NCBI GenBank assembly: GCA_040506195.1
Contig: JBEVXH010000009.1
Coordinates: 1 to 64,000 of the forward strand
Direction of reading: 5' to 3'
From: Thiodiazotropha sp040506195
Lineage (GTDB): Bacteria > Pseudomonadota > Gammaproteobacteria > Chromatiales > Chromatiaceae
DNA length: 64,000 nt
Each line of letters begins with the position of its first letter. Positions within the stretch are counted from its first letter, which is position 1. Shown piece after piece: positions 1 to 7,778 of this stretch. The notes beneath the pieces were generated by a model, which was not told where the DNA came from, searched no databases, and was given only the letters and a program-made list of their open reading frames with translations. The position numbers and the translations under genes were made by a program.

Positions 1-215
1 GGCACTTCCTTCGGGGCGCACCCCAAGGGCACTTCCTTCGGGGCGCACCCCAAGGGCACTTCCTTCGGGGCGCAACCCGAAGGGCTGGGGCGGTTTTCAC
101 CCCCAGCGGCGTTATCATTCGCTCATGTAGAATAACTACACCACGCTCATTCCGCCTTGCTGGGCACAAAAACAGCCCCAGCAGGGTGTATTGGATTAGT
201 GTTAACAGGCCCTAA
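1..215 (+). repeat. MITE-like palindromic element, right part (left end outside window)
   Basis: This sequence matches the complete element at 53163-53394. It shares the CTTCCTTCGGGGCGC blocks, the GCTGGGGC...CCCCAGC long hairpin arms, the central CGTTATCATTCGCTCAT stretch and the terminal TTAGTGTTAACAGGCCCT. At the window edge the CTTCGGGG unit occurs three times in tandem (1-27, 28-54, 55-82, unit about 27 bp), where the other copy has a single full unit. The terminus lies about 15 bp before the start codon of the ThDP enzyme gene, so the element probably sits in that gene's promoter or leader. No transposase is visible, as expected for a non-autonomous element. Confidence 0.8.
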
Positions 216-229
216 GTTAAAGCAGTTTC

Positions 230-1897
230 ATGAAGATAAAAGTCAGTGAATTTATCGTCAGGTACCTGGAGCGCTTGGGTGTGGATACCATTTTCGGTAT
301 GCCGGGCGCCCACGTTCTGCCGATCTATGACGCCCTCTATAATTCGAACATTCAGGCCATACTGGCCAAACATGAACAGGGGGCGGCTTTCATGGCCGGG
401 GGATATGCAAAGACCTCGGGAAAGGTCGCTGCCTGTATCGCCACCGCAGGGCCGGGTGCCACTAATCTGATCACCGGCATCGCCAACGCCTATGCGGACA
501 AACAACCTGTTATCGCCATTACCGGCGAGGCACCGACCTACATCTTCGGTAAAGGAGGACTGCAGGAGAGTTCCGGTGAAGGCGGCAGTTTCAATCAGGC
601 CGCACTGTTCAAACACATCACCCGCTACAGCAAATCGATCGAGAGAACCGACTATCTGCCGCAAGTCCTGATACAGGCAAGTAAGGCACTACTTGCCGCC
701 AACCCGGGGCCCGTGTTACTGAGCATACCCTTCAATGTACAGGGTGAACTGATCGAAGAAGCGCTGCTTGACGATCTTATCGTCAAGCAAGACCCGAAAT
801 ACTGCCCAGTTGATGAAACCAGATTGGAGCGATTCCACAGCCTGCTGCAGCAGGCCCGCCAACCGGTGATCGTCGCCGGCTATGGGGCAATCCGGTCTGG
901 CGCCGCGGCATCCATCAATACACTTAGCCAGATGCTGCAGATCCCGGTCGCATCGAGCCTCAAGGGCAAGGGCGTTGTGAGTGAAGATTCCCCGCTCTCC
1001 CTCGGCAGTCTGGGTGTCACGTCCAGCGGTAATGCCTATAAGTTCATCGTGGAGAAATCGGATCTGTTGGTGATCCTTGGCGCCGGTTTCAATGAACGTA
1101 CGAGTTATCTTTGGGACCACTCCCTGTTGAAGGATCGAAAAATTATCCAGATTGACCACGATCCCCATCAACTGGAAAAGGTATTCGACACCGAACTGGC
1201 CATCTGCGGCGATATCGGGGAAGTCATCGACGCTCTCCTGGCCAGGTTGGACAAAACCGACAAGGCGCACCATCCCGTCAACGAGACTGAGAACAGGATT
1301 ACCGATCTCAAATCATCCGCGGAGGGTGACTACACCATATTCAAGTCCGGTTTTTCACTTGCCGAGGCGTTCTTCGATAAGCTGGCCGAACACTTTCCGC
1401 ACCAGACCAGGGTTTTCGATGACAATATCATCTTCGCCCAGAACTTCTACGAGGTCTCCAGCAGCAACCGGTATTATCCCAACTCCGGCATCTCATCTCT
1501 TGGCCATGCCATTCCCGCCGCGATCGGCGCCCAGTTCACCACCCGGAAACCCACCTTCGCCATCCTCGGCGACGGCGGCTTTCAGATGTGTTGCATGGAG
1601 ATTATGACAGCCGTCAACTACCGGCTGCCGCTGAATGTCGTATTATTTAACAACAGCACCATGGGACTGATTCGTAAAAACCAGCATCAGCTCTACCAAC
1701 AGCGATTCATCAACTGCGATTTTGTCAATCCCGACTATGGGCATCTCGCCGAATCGTTTGGCATTAACTACAAACAGGTAACGTCTCCGGAGGACTTGGA
1801 CCATTTTTTTCAGCAATATGATCTGCGGCAGGCAATCAACCTGATCGATATCGCTATCGACAAGGATGCCTTTCCCAACTACTCATCCAAACGCTGA
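230..1897 (+). CDS. Thiamine-diphosphate-dependent acetolactate synthase-like enzyme
   Basis: This 555-residue protein has the three-part architecture of ThDP enzymes of the acetolactate synthase family. The N-terminal pyrimidine domain carries the catalytic Glu49 in KHEQGAA and the AGPGATN motif. A central domain follows, and the C-terminal PP domain has GDGG at about 447-450 with NN about 27 residues later to bind Mg-ThDP. It heads a three-gene operon with a glycosyltransferase-like and a sulfotransferase-like gene, and no IlvN-type regulatory subunit follows. That setting argues against ordinary valine/isoleucine biosynthesis. ALS-like enzymes such as YerE add a two-carbon unit to a nucleotide sugar, which would suit a glycosyltransferase neighbour, but the substrate is inference. 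No strong Shine-Dalgarno is seen; the gene begins just after a MITE end. Confidence 0.85.
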   Translation: MKIKVSEFIVRYLERLGVDTIFGMPGAHVLPIYDALYNSNIQAILAKHEQGAAFMAGGYAKTSGKVAACIATAGPGATNLITGIANAYADKQPVIAITGEAPTYIFGKGGLQESSGEGGSFNQAALFKHITRYSKSIERTDYLPQVLIQASKALLAANPGPVLLSIPFNVQGELIEEALLDDLIVKQDPKYCPVDETRLERFHSLLQQARQPVIVAGYGAIRSGAAASINTLSQMLQIPVASSLKGKGVVSEDSPLSLGSLGVTSSGNAYKFIVEKSDLLVILGAGFNERTSYLWDHSLLKDRKIIQIDHDPHQLEKVFDTELAICGDIGEVIDALLARLDKTDKAHHPVNETENRITDLKSSAEGDYTIFKSGFSLAEAFFDKLAEHFPHQTRVFDDNIIFAQNFYEVSSSNRYYPNSGISSLGHAIPAAIGAQFTTRKPTFAILGDGGFQMCCMEIMTAVNYRLPLNVVLFNNSTMGLIRKNQHQLYQQRFINCDFVNPDYGHLAESFGINYKQVTSPEDLDHFFQQYDLRQAINLIDIAIDKDAFPNYSSKR

Positions 1898-1921
1898 CCC
1901 GCTGTCCGCGACCCATAAACG

Positions 1922-3763
1922 ATGGCGTCAGGCAAATATCAGGCACTGCACAGCTTCTACACTCAATTTGGCACTCACCCGTCGTTACAGGCGGCCAGTG
2001 AACGCTGGCGGCAGTTGATGACCACTGAATCCGGCAGCACGCATTCAGCCATCTTCATCGAACTGACCGACAGGGCAACACTGTTCCTCGAGCAGGAGAT
2101 GCAAAGGCGCGACTATCCCGGGGATCTGCTCGATCTCCATCAACAACTGTTTCTGGAGATGGAGTCCTTGATTGGCGATCAAGCGGTGGATGACCGCTAT
2201 CGATTTATCGTCGTGATACCTGTTGCAGACAGGCCCCAGCATCTGCAAAGCTGTATGGACAGCCTGTATCACCTATGCCGGCGATTCAATTATGGCGGCT
2301 TCACGGAACAGAAGCGGCAACTGATAACGGTCTTGATAGCGGATGACAGTAAAGATCCGCATGCCAGAACCCGGATCAAGCGCATACAACAGCTATTTAC
2401 CCGGCAGGGACTCGAGACCATCTATTTCGGGCAGGATGAACAACTGCAACTGCTGGATCGTCTGACCTCCGCACAAAGGCAGGCCCTGACCGGCATCCTT
2501 GGCAACCATCCGGCCAAGGCATTCCATCACAAAGGCGCCTCCATCACCCGCAATCTCAGCTACCTGAAGGTGAAACAGCTCGTGAGTGAAGAAAAACCCG
2601 TGCTGATCTGGTTCATCGACAGTGACCAGGAGTTCCGGGTCAATACACGCAGCCGGCGGGACGCTCTATTTGCCATCAACTATTTTCATCGTCTGGATCG
2701 AATCTTCAGCGCAACCGACACCCTGGTATTGACCGGCAAGGTTGTGGGTGATCCTCCGGTCTCACCTGCCGTGATGGCCGGCAACTTTCTCAGGGATGTA
2801 TCAGGATTTGTCTCCGACATTGCCTCTCTCGGGCCCAATCATGACTGCCGTTTTCATCAGCAACGGATCACAACAGGCGGAGACGCGGCCTACCATGACA
2901 TGGCGGATCTGTTCGGATTTGACGGCACTCGGGAAACCTACCGTTATCAATGCCGGTTGCATGGCCAGCACGACCAGCTAGCCTGTTTCACCGATTTTTC
3001 CGAACTCCTCAACCGCTTTTTCGATGGCGGGCACCTGACCCGGCAAAATTTCTATACGAATCCGCCCGTCGCGACAGAACTCATACCGGCGCGCACCCTC
3101 TACACCGGCAACTACCTGCTCAGCCCTCAGGCACTAGACTATTTCATTCCCTTCGCCACCCTGAAATTGAGAATGGCCGGACCACAACTGGGACGGATCA
3201 TGAAATCTGAAATGGGCAGTCGATTCGTATCGGCCAATCTTCCGTTGCTGCATAAACGGACGCAGGACCAGATCGGAGAATCCGAATTCAGAGCGGGTAT
3301 CGACAAGGGCAGGGCGGGCATCGATATATCCGGGGAATTCGAACGCCAGTTCTTTGGCGATATGATGCTGTTCAGCCTGCAGGCATTGATTGAGTCCGGA
3401 TACCCGCAGCAACGATTGAGTGACGGACGGATTGATCAGATAGTGAACGATACCGAAGCCACCCTGTTGGATCGCTATTCCCGCATGCAGAACGAGATCA
3501 TGGTAAAACTGGGACGCCTTGATCAACAGATCGAGGATCGACACTGCTGGTGGTGGCGGAATGCCGATACCGGGGATGCCATCGAGAACTTTCGACGATT
3601 CATTGACAACATGAGATACAACTTCGGTGCGGGGTCACCCGGGTATGACATGATCGAATCAACCCAGCATCGGCAGGTTCGCCGACAACAGATCCTGCAG
3701 GCGCTGCGCTCATATAGCGCGGATCGTGATCTCTGGCGGCAAACCCTTTCGCAATTATCATGA
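1922..3763 (+). CDS. GT-A fold glycosyltransferase-like protein (613 aa)
   Basis: Residues about 94-143 read FIVVIPVADRPQHL...TVLIADDSKD, the opening strand/helix and nucleotide-binding acidic pair of family 2 glycosyltransferases. WFIDSDQEF at about 230-237 is a good candidate for the DXD metal/nucleotide-sugar motif. The flanking N-terminal 90 and C-terminal 350 residues match nothing I recognise. No signal peptide or membrane segment is apparent, so a cytoplasmic enzyme is likely. It starts 24 bp after the ThDP enzyme, and its stop overlaps the next start by 4 bp (ATGA), so the three genes are probably co-translated. Acceptor and donor are unknown. Confidence 0.6.
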   Translation: MASGKYQALHSFYTQFGTHPSLQAASERWRQLMTTESGSTHSAIFIELTDRATLFLEQEMQRRDYPGDLLDLHQQLFLEMESLIGDQAVDDRYRFIVVIPVADRPQHLQSCMDSLYHLCRRFNYGGFTEQKRQLITVLIADDSKDPHARTRIKRIQQLFTRQGLETIYFGQDEQLQLLDRLTSAQRQALTGILGNHPAKAFHHKGASITRNLSYLKVKQLVSEEKPVLIWFIDSDQEFRVNTRSRRDALFAINYFHRLDRIFSATDTLVLTGKVVGDPPVSPAVMAGNFLRDVSGFVSDIASLGPNHDCRFHQQRITTGGDAAYHDMADLFGFDGTRETYRYQCRLHGQHDQLACFTDFSELLNRFFDGGHLTRQNFYTNPPVATELIPARTLYTGNYLLSPQALDYFIPFATLKLRMAGPQLGRIMKSEMGSRFVSANLPLLHKRTQDQIGESEFRAGIDKGRAGIDISGEFERQFFGDMMLFSLQALIESGYPQQRLSDGRIDQIVNDTEATLLDRYSRMQNEIMVKLGRLDQQIEDRHCWWWRNADTGDAIENFRRFIDNMRYNFGAGSPGYDMIESTQHRQVRRQQILQALRSYSADRDLWRQTLSQLS

Positions 3764-4290
3764 ATATATTTATTCTCAACGCCGGCAGATGCGGGTCCAC
3801 GACCTTCGTTCAGGCCTGTCAACACATCAGTAACTATTCCGCGGCCCACGAGTCCCGTTCGACACTGACAGGCGAACGGAGGCTGAGCTACCCCGACAAC
3901 CATATCGAAGCGGATAACAGATTATGCTGGATACTCGGCAGGCTCGAGCGTGAATACGGCAACGACGCCTACTATGTACACCTCACCCGGGATCGCCGGC
4001 AATCGGTGGAGAGCTTCGTCAAGCGCAAGGAGTACGGCATCATGCAGGCGTACAGGTCCGGTATTCTCATGGGCGGTCAGCAGCAGCCGGCCGCGGAGAT
4101 CGCCTCCGATTACCTGGACACTGTGGCCTGCAATATCTCGCTGTTCCTCAAAGACAAGCGCCACAAGATGGCCTTCAACCTGGAAAACGCCGCCAGCGAC
4201 TTTGTCGATTTCTGGCATTGGATAGGCGCCCGGGGTGAACTGGACAAGGCCCTTACAGAGTGGCGGATCCGCTACAACGCCTCGGTTTGA
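3760..4290 (+). CDS. Small PAPS-dependent sulfotransferase-like protein
   Basis: This 176-residue protein starts NIFILNAGRCGSTTF, resembling the 5'-phosphosulfate-binding P-loop of sulfotransferases (R10, S13-T15). HLTRDRRQSVESF at about 74-86 resembles the 3'-phosphate-binding motif, with the expected Arg (R77) and Ser (S82 or S85). It is shorter than usual sulfotransferases (about 250-300 residues), so it may be a minimal or C-terminally reduced member. The start overlaps the glycosyltransferase stop by 4 bp. The cysC gene for PAPS synthesis lies on the opposite strand less than 1 kb away. The inferred role is sulfation of the product of the two upstream enzymes; the acceptor is unknown. 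Confidence 0.55.
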   Translation: MNIFILNAGRCGSTTFVQACQHISNYSAAHESRSTLTGERRLSYPDNHIEADNRLCWILGRLEREYGNDAYYVHLTRDRRQSVESFVKRKEYGIMQAYRSGILMGGQQQPAAEIASDYLDTVACNISLFLKDKRHKMAFNLENAASDFVDFWHWIGARGELDKALTEWRIRYNASV

Positions 4291-4321
4291 CAGGCCCTTG
4301 CAGCTCCCGGGAAAGGCAAAC

Positions 4322-4633
4322 TCACGCAACCGGAGACTCCGCCTGCAACACCTCCGTTGCGTCATACCGGCCACCCCGGTCTCTCCCGAGAGGTATCCGA
4401 TTCCAGATCCGCTCATGTAGATAGTAGAGCACCATCTTGGTCACCACCTCGGTCAGGCCTATCGCCGCGGCGGTAGTGAGACTGCCGGTAAAGAACCAGG
4501 AGAGCAGGATGGTGTCGATCGATCCGGTCACGCGCCAGGAGACTGCCTTGGCCAGACTGCGTATCGGGCGATCCGAGGAAACGGCCTGCCGTGACCGTTT
4601 CTCGGCCTTGTTGTCCGCACGGGTAATGAACAT
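4322..4633 (-). CDS. DUF2061 membrane protein
   Basis: This 103-residue protein contains SLAKAVSWRVTGSIDTILLSWFFTG, the hallmark of DUF2061, with two hydrophobic segments (about 36-55 and 57-72) and a basic N-terminus, so an inner-membrane location is likely. DUF2061 proteins are often encoded beside sulfate activation genes and here it lies 15 bp downstream of cysC on the same strand, in one transcript. A GGTGG Shine-Dalgarno lies about 6 bp before the ATG. The molecular role is unknown; a part in sulfate assimilation is suggested only by the neighbourhood. Confidence 0.8.
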   Translation of the reverse strand: MFITRADNKAEKRSRQAVSSDRPIRSLAKAVSWRVTGSIDTILLSWFFTGSLTTAAAIGLTEVVTKMVLYYLHERIWNRIPLGRDRGGRYDATEVLQAESPVA

Positions 4634-4648
4634 CTGTAGCCACCTGCC

Positions 4649-5275
4649 TCAAGCTTCCACAGCAACCGGTTGGTAACCCGCCTGCAGGACCCCGGTCCGA
4701 TGCAGATAGTCCAGTAACTGGTTGACCGCCTCCGCCACCGGGACTTCGCCGGCACGAATATGCACCTCCGGTTTCTGCGGCACTTCGTAAGGACTGTCGA
4801 TACCGGTGAACTGCTTGATCTCCCCCCGGTCCGCCTTGGCGTAGAGACCCTTTGGATCGCGTCCCCGGCAAACCGACAGATCCGCATCCACGAAGACTTC
4901 CACGAACTGCCCCTCGGGCATGATCTCCCTGACCAGGCGACGATCGGCGCGAAAGGGGGAGATAAACGCAGCCAGGGTGATCAACCCGGCATCGGCCATC
5001 AGCCTGGCCACCTCGCCCACCCGGCGAATGTTCTCCTGACGGTCTTTATCGCTGAATCCCAGGTCACGGCAGAGACCGTGACGCACATTGTCGCCATCAA
5101 GAAGATAGGTATGGTAACCCTGACCGGTGAGGATCTGCTCCAATGCCCCGGCGATGGTCGATTTACCGGAGGCGCTGAGTCCGGTAAACCAGATCACCAG
5201 CGGCCGCTGGCGTTTTTGCTCTGCCCTGGCTCCCTGGTCCACCTGGTGGGAATGCCAAACGATATTGCTGCTCAT
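4649..5275 (-). CDS. cysC: Adenylyl-sulfate (APS) kinase
   Basis: CysC phosphorylates APS to PAPS with ATP. The P-loop GLSASGKST lies at residues 32-40, followed by the LDGDNVRHGLCRDLGFS nucleotide/APS-binding motif and the FISPFRADR and GLYAKA(D) motifs; the 208-residue length is normal for a stand-alone kinase. The start has an AAGGAG Shine-Dalgarno about 9 bp upstream. PAPS serves the PAPS-type CysH upstream and perhaps the sulfotransferase-like protein encoded at 3760-4290. It is followed by the DUF2061 gene. No cysD/cysN is present in the window, so ATP sulfurylase must be encoded elsewhere. Confidence 0.95.
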   Translation of the reverse strand: MSSNIVWHSHQVDQGARAEQKRQRPLVIWFTGLSASGKSTIAGALEQILTGQGYHTYLLDGDNVRHGLCRDLGFSDKDRQENIRRVGEVARLMADAGLITLAAFISPFRADRRLVREIMPEGQFVEVFVDADLSVCRGRDPKGLYAKADRGEIKQFTGIDSPYEVPQKPEVHIRAGEVPVAEAVNQLLDYLHRTGVLQAGYQPVAVEA

Positions 5276-5380
5276 TGTGAATTGCTCCTTGGATGGTTTG
5301 AAAATAACTTGTTGTCTTGATCGCGATTGATCTGTTCTGGATTGGCGGGCCCAGACCCCACCAAATCGCTTGATCGATGA

Positions 5381-6103
5381 TCATTCGTGGATACCGCACT
5401 CCCGCTTCAAGCCGAAAAAGCGGGTCTCCTCCTCGCGCATACCCGGCTGCAGCGGACGGCTGGTGTGGAGATCGCCCACCGATGCATAGCCCTGTTCCCA
5501 CAGCGGATGGTAGGGAAGATTGTGTTTCTGCAGATAGCGGTGCACATCCCGGTTGTGCCAATCGACCACCGGATGGATCTTGAAACGGCCACCCTGGATC
5601 CGCACCACCGGCAGGGCGGAACGGCTGTGCGACTGCTGGCGGCGCAATCCTGCGAACCAGCTGCCGGCATCGAGCGCATTCAGGGCGCGTTGCAGCGGTT
5701 CCACCTTATTGATGCGGTTGTAGTGTTCAATACCGGTCAATCCCTGTTCCCAAAGGCGGCCATAGCGGCGCTCCTGCCAGGCCGGTGAATGCTCGGCGCG
5801 GTAGACCTGCAGATTCAATTGCAGGCGTTCGGTCAATTGATCGATAAAGCTGTAGGTCTCCGGAAAAAGGTAGCCGGTGTCCACCAGCACCACCGGGATA
5901 TCGGGCACGATACGGGTTACCAGATGAAGCATGAGGGCTCCCTGGATGCCGAAGCTGGAGGTCATAATATGCTTGCCGCGGAGGTGGCTCAGGGCCCATT
6001 CGACACGCCCCTGTGGGCTCAATCCCTGCAGCTCATGGTTGACCGCCCCAAGATCCTCCGTCATCACCGGTGGCACACGGGTAATCCGCTCAAGGGAATT
6101 CAT
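5381..6103 (-). CDS. cysH: Phosphoadenylyl-sulfate (PAPS) reductase
   Basis: This 240-residue CysH reduces PAPS to sulfite with thioredoxin or glutaredoxin. It ends in KRECGIHE, containing the catalytic Cys of the ECGIH motif. The paired-cysteine motifs (CC and CxxC) that hold the 4Fe-4S cluster of APS reductases are absent: the equivalent stretch reads IEHYNRINKVEPL. It is therefore a PAPS reductase, which agrees with a cysC in the same cluster. A GGAGGAC Shine-Dalgarno lies 4 bp before the ATG. The start overlaps the end of cysI by 14 bp, indicating translational coupling. Confidence 0.95.
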   Translation of the reverse strand: MNSLERITRVPPVMTEDLGAVNHELQGLSPQGRVEWALSHLRGKHIMTSSFGIQGALMLHLVTRIVPDIPVVLVDTGYLFPETYSFIDQLTERLQLNLQVYRAEHSPAWQERRYGRLWEQGLTGIEHYNRINKVEPLQRALNALDAGSWFAGLRRQQSHSRSALPVVRIQGGRFKIHPVVDWHNRDVHRYLQKHNLPYHPLWEQGYASVGDLHTSRPLQPGMREEETRFFGLKRECGIHE

Positions 6104-7778
6104 GGTAGTCCTCCGCGGGATCGATGACCGGTTTCACCAGACCGCGCCGTATCGTGAAATCACCGAAACTTTCCTGCGGCAGGCGCTCGCCGGCATAGAT
6201 CCGGAACAGCTCGTCCAGGGCGTGCAGCAGTTCACGCTCATTCAGATTCTTGCGATAGAGACGATTGAGTCTCAAACCGATGCCGTCACCGCCCAGTTGC
6301 AGGTTATAGCGGCCCGGCCCCTTGCCGATCAGGCCGATCTCCGCCACGTAGGGACGAGCGCAGCCATTCGGGCAACCGGTCATGCGCATGACGATGGCCT
6401 GCCGGTCGATACCGTGGCGATCCGCCATCGCCTCTATCCTTCGCAAGAGATCAGGAAAGTAGCGCTCGGCTTCAGCCATGGCCTGAGGGCAAGTGGGTAG
6501 CGCCACGCAGGCGATGCTTGCCAGACGGGTTGGGCTGCGCCCCGCTGCCAACAGCCCGTAACGGTGTGCAATCCCTTCAACGGTCGCCTTTTGAGCTTCA
6601 GGTACACCGGCCACGATCAGGTTCTGACTCGGGGTGATGCGGAAGTCTCCCTGGTGGATGCCCGCAATCTCCCGCAGACCGCTCATCAGGCTTGCGCCCG
6701 GGGTATCCGCTACCCGACCGTTCTCGACATAGAGTGTCAGGTGCCAGCGTCCCCGCTCATCCTCAACCCAGCCATAGCGGTCCCCCTGGCTGGTAAACCG
6801 GACCCTGCGTGACGGTTTGAAGCGCACTCCGGTACGCCGCTCCACTTCGGTAATGAAGGCCGCCAGCCCCATGCGTTCGACGGTGTATTTGAGACGCGCG
6901 TGACGTCGGCTGACCCGGTCGCCGAAATCCCGCTGCACACTGACCACCGCTTCCGCCACCGCCAGAGTCTGTTGCGGCGGTATAAAGCCCAGCTCGTCCG
7001 CGAGGCGTGGAAAGGTGGCGGAATCGTCATGCGTGACACCCATGCCACCACCGGCCAGGACATTAAAGCCAAGCAACTGGTCGCCCTCGGCTATGGCAAT
7101 GAAGCCCAGGTCGTTGGTGTAGACGTCCACATCGTTATGCGGCGGTATGGCTATTGCGGTCTTGAACTTGCGTGGAAGATAGGCCTCCCCATAGATCGGC
7201 TCCGATTCACCCCCGGCCACCGGTTCGTCATCGAGCCAGATCTCGTGATATGCACGGGTCTTCGGCAACAGATGCTCACTGATGCGCCTGGCCCAGTCAT
7301 ATACCTCCGCATGCAGGGCGGAGGACACAGGGTTGGGATTGCAGAGCACGTTGCGGTTGACGTCGCCGCAACCGCCGATGGAGTCGATCATGACCTGGTT
7401 GATGCGCTGGATCAGAGGCTTCAGGTTACGCTTCAGAATGCCGTGGTACTGAAAGGTCTGACGGGTGGTCAGGCGAATACTGCCGTTACCCAGTTCCCGT
7501 CCCACCGCATCGATGGCCAGCCACTGCCGGGGGGTGCAGACTCCGCCGGGTAGCCGGGCCCGCAGCATGAAGCTGTAGTCGGGCTCAAGGAACTGCTGCC
7601 GGCGCTCCAGCCGCCGGTCCCGGTCGTCCTGCTGGTAGAAACCGTGGAACTTGCTGATCTGCGCATCGTCCGGCGACAGGGCGCCGCTCGCCTGGTCCGC
7701 CATGCTCTTTCTCAGGGTTCCCCGGAGATAGTGGCTGTCGGCCTTGATAAGTTCGTTAGGATTGAGCTTGATATCCAT
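6090..7778 (-). CDS. cysI: Sulfite reductase [NADPH] hemoprotein beta subunit
   Basis: CysI carries the sirohaem and 4Fe-4S centre that reduces sulfite to sulfide with electrons from CysJ. Visible cluster ligands are the Cx5C motif in IACVALPTCPQA and the Cx3C motif in TGCPNGCARPY near the C-terminus. The sirohaem-contacting CGDVNRNVLCNPNP segment is present. Its 562 residues are close to E. coli CysI (570). Its start overlaps the last base of the cysJ stop (TGATG), and its end overlaps cysH, so cysJIH is one operon. Confidence 0.97.
   Translation of the reverse strand: MDIKLNPNELIKADSHYLRGTLRKSMADQASGALSPDDAQISKFHGFYQQDDRDRRLERRQQFLEPDYSFMLRARLPGGVCTPRQWLAIDAVGRELGNGSIRLTTRQTFQYHGILKRNLKPLIQRINQVMIDSIGGCGDVNRNVLCNPNPVSSALHAEVYDWARRISEHLLPKTRAYHEIWLDDEPVAGGESEPIYGEAYLPRKFKTAIAIPPHNDVDVYTNDLGFIAIAEGDQLLGFNVLAGGGMGVTHDDSATFPRLADELGFIPPQQTLAVAEAVVSVQRDFGDRVSRRHARLKYTVERMGLAAFITEVERRTGVRFKPSRRVRFTSQGDRYGWVEDERGRWHLTLYVENGRVADTPGASLMSGLREIAGIHQGDFRITPSQNLIVAGVPEAQKATVEGIAHRYGLLAAGRSPTRLASIACVALPTCPQAMAEAERYFPDLLRRIEAMADRHGIDRQAIVMRMTGCPNGCARPYVAEIGLIGKGPGRYNLQLGGDGIGLRLNRLYRKNLNERELLHALDELFRIYAGERLPQESFGDFTIRRGLVKPVIDPAEDYHEFP

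Noticed and set aside
1..82. Tandem repeats that resemble the start of a CRISPR array
   Set aside because: The units abut directly with no spacers, are palindromic and GC-rich, and belong to the MITE-like element.
230..1897. Biosynthetic acetolactate synthase (ilvB/ilvI)
   Set aside because: No regulatory subunit or ilvC follows and the operon partners are a glycosyltransferase-like and a sulfotransferase-like gene.
5345..5390. TTGATCGATGATCA near cysC/cysH as an FNR box
   Set aside because: The right half reads GATCA rather than ATCAA and the genes are assimilatory, so the match is not convincing.
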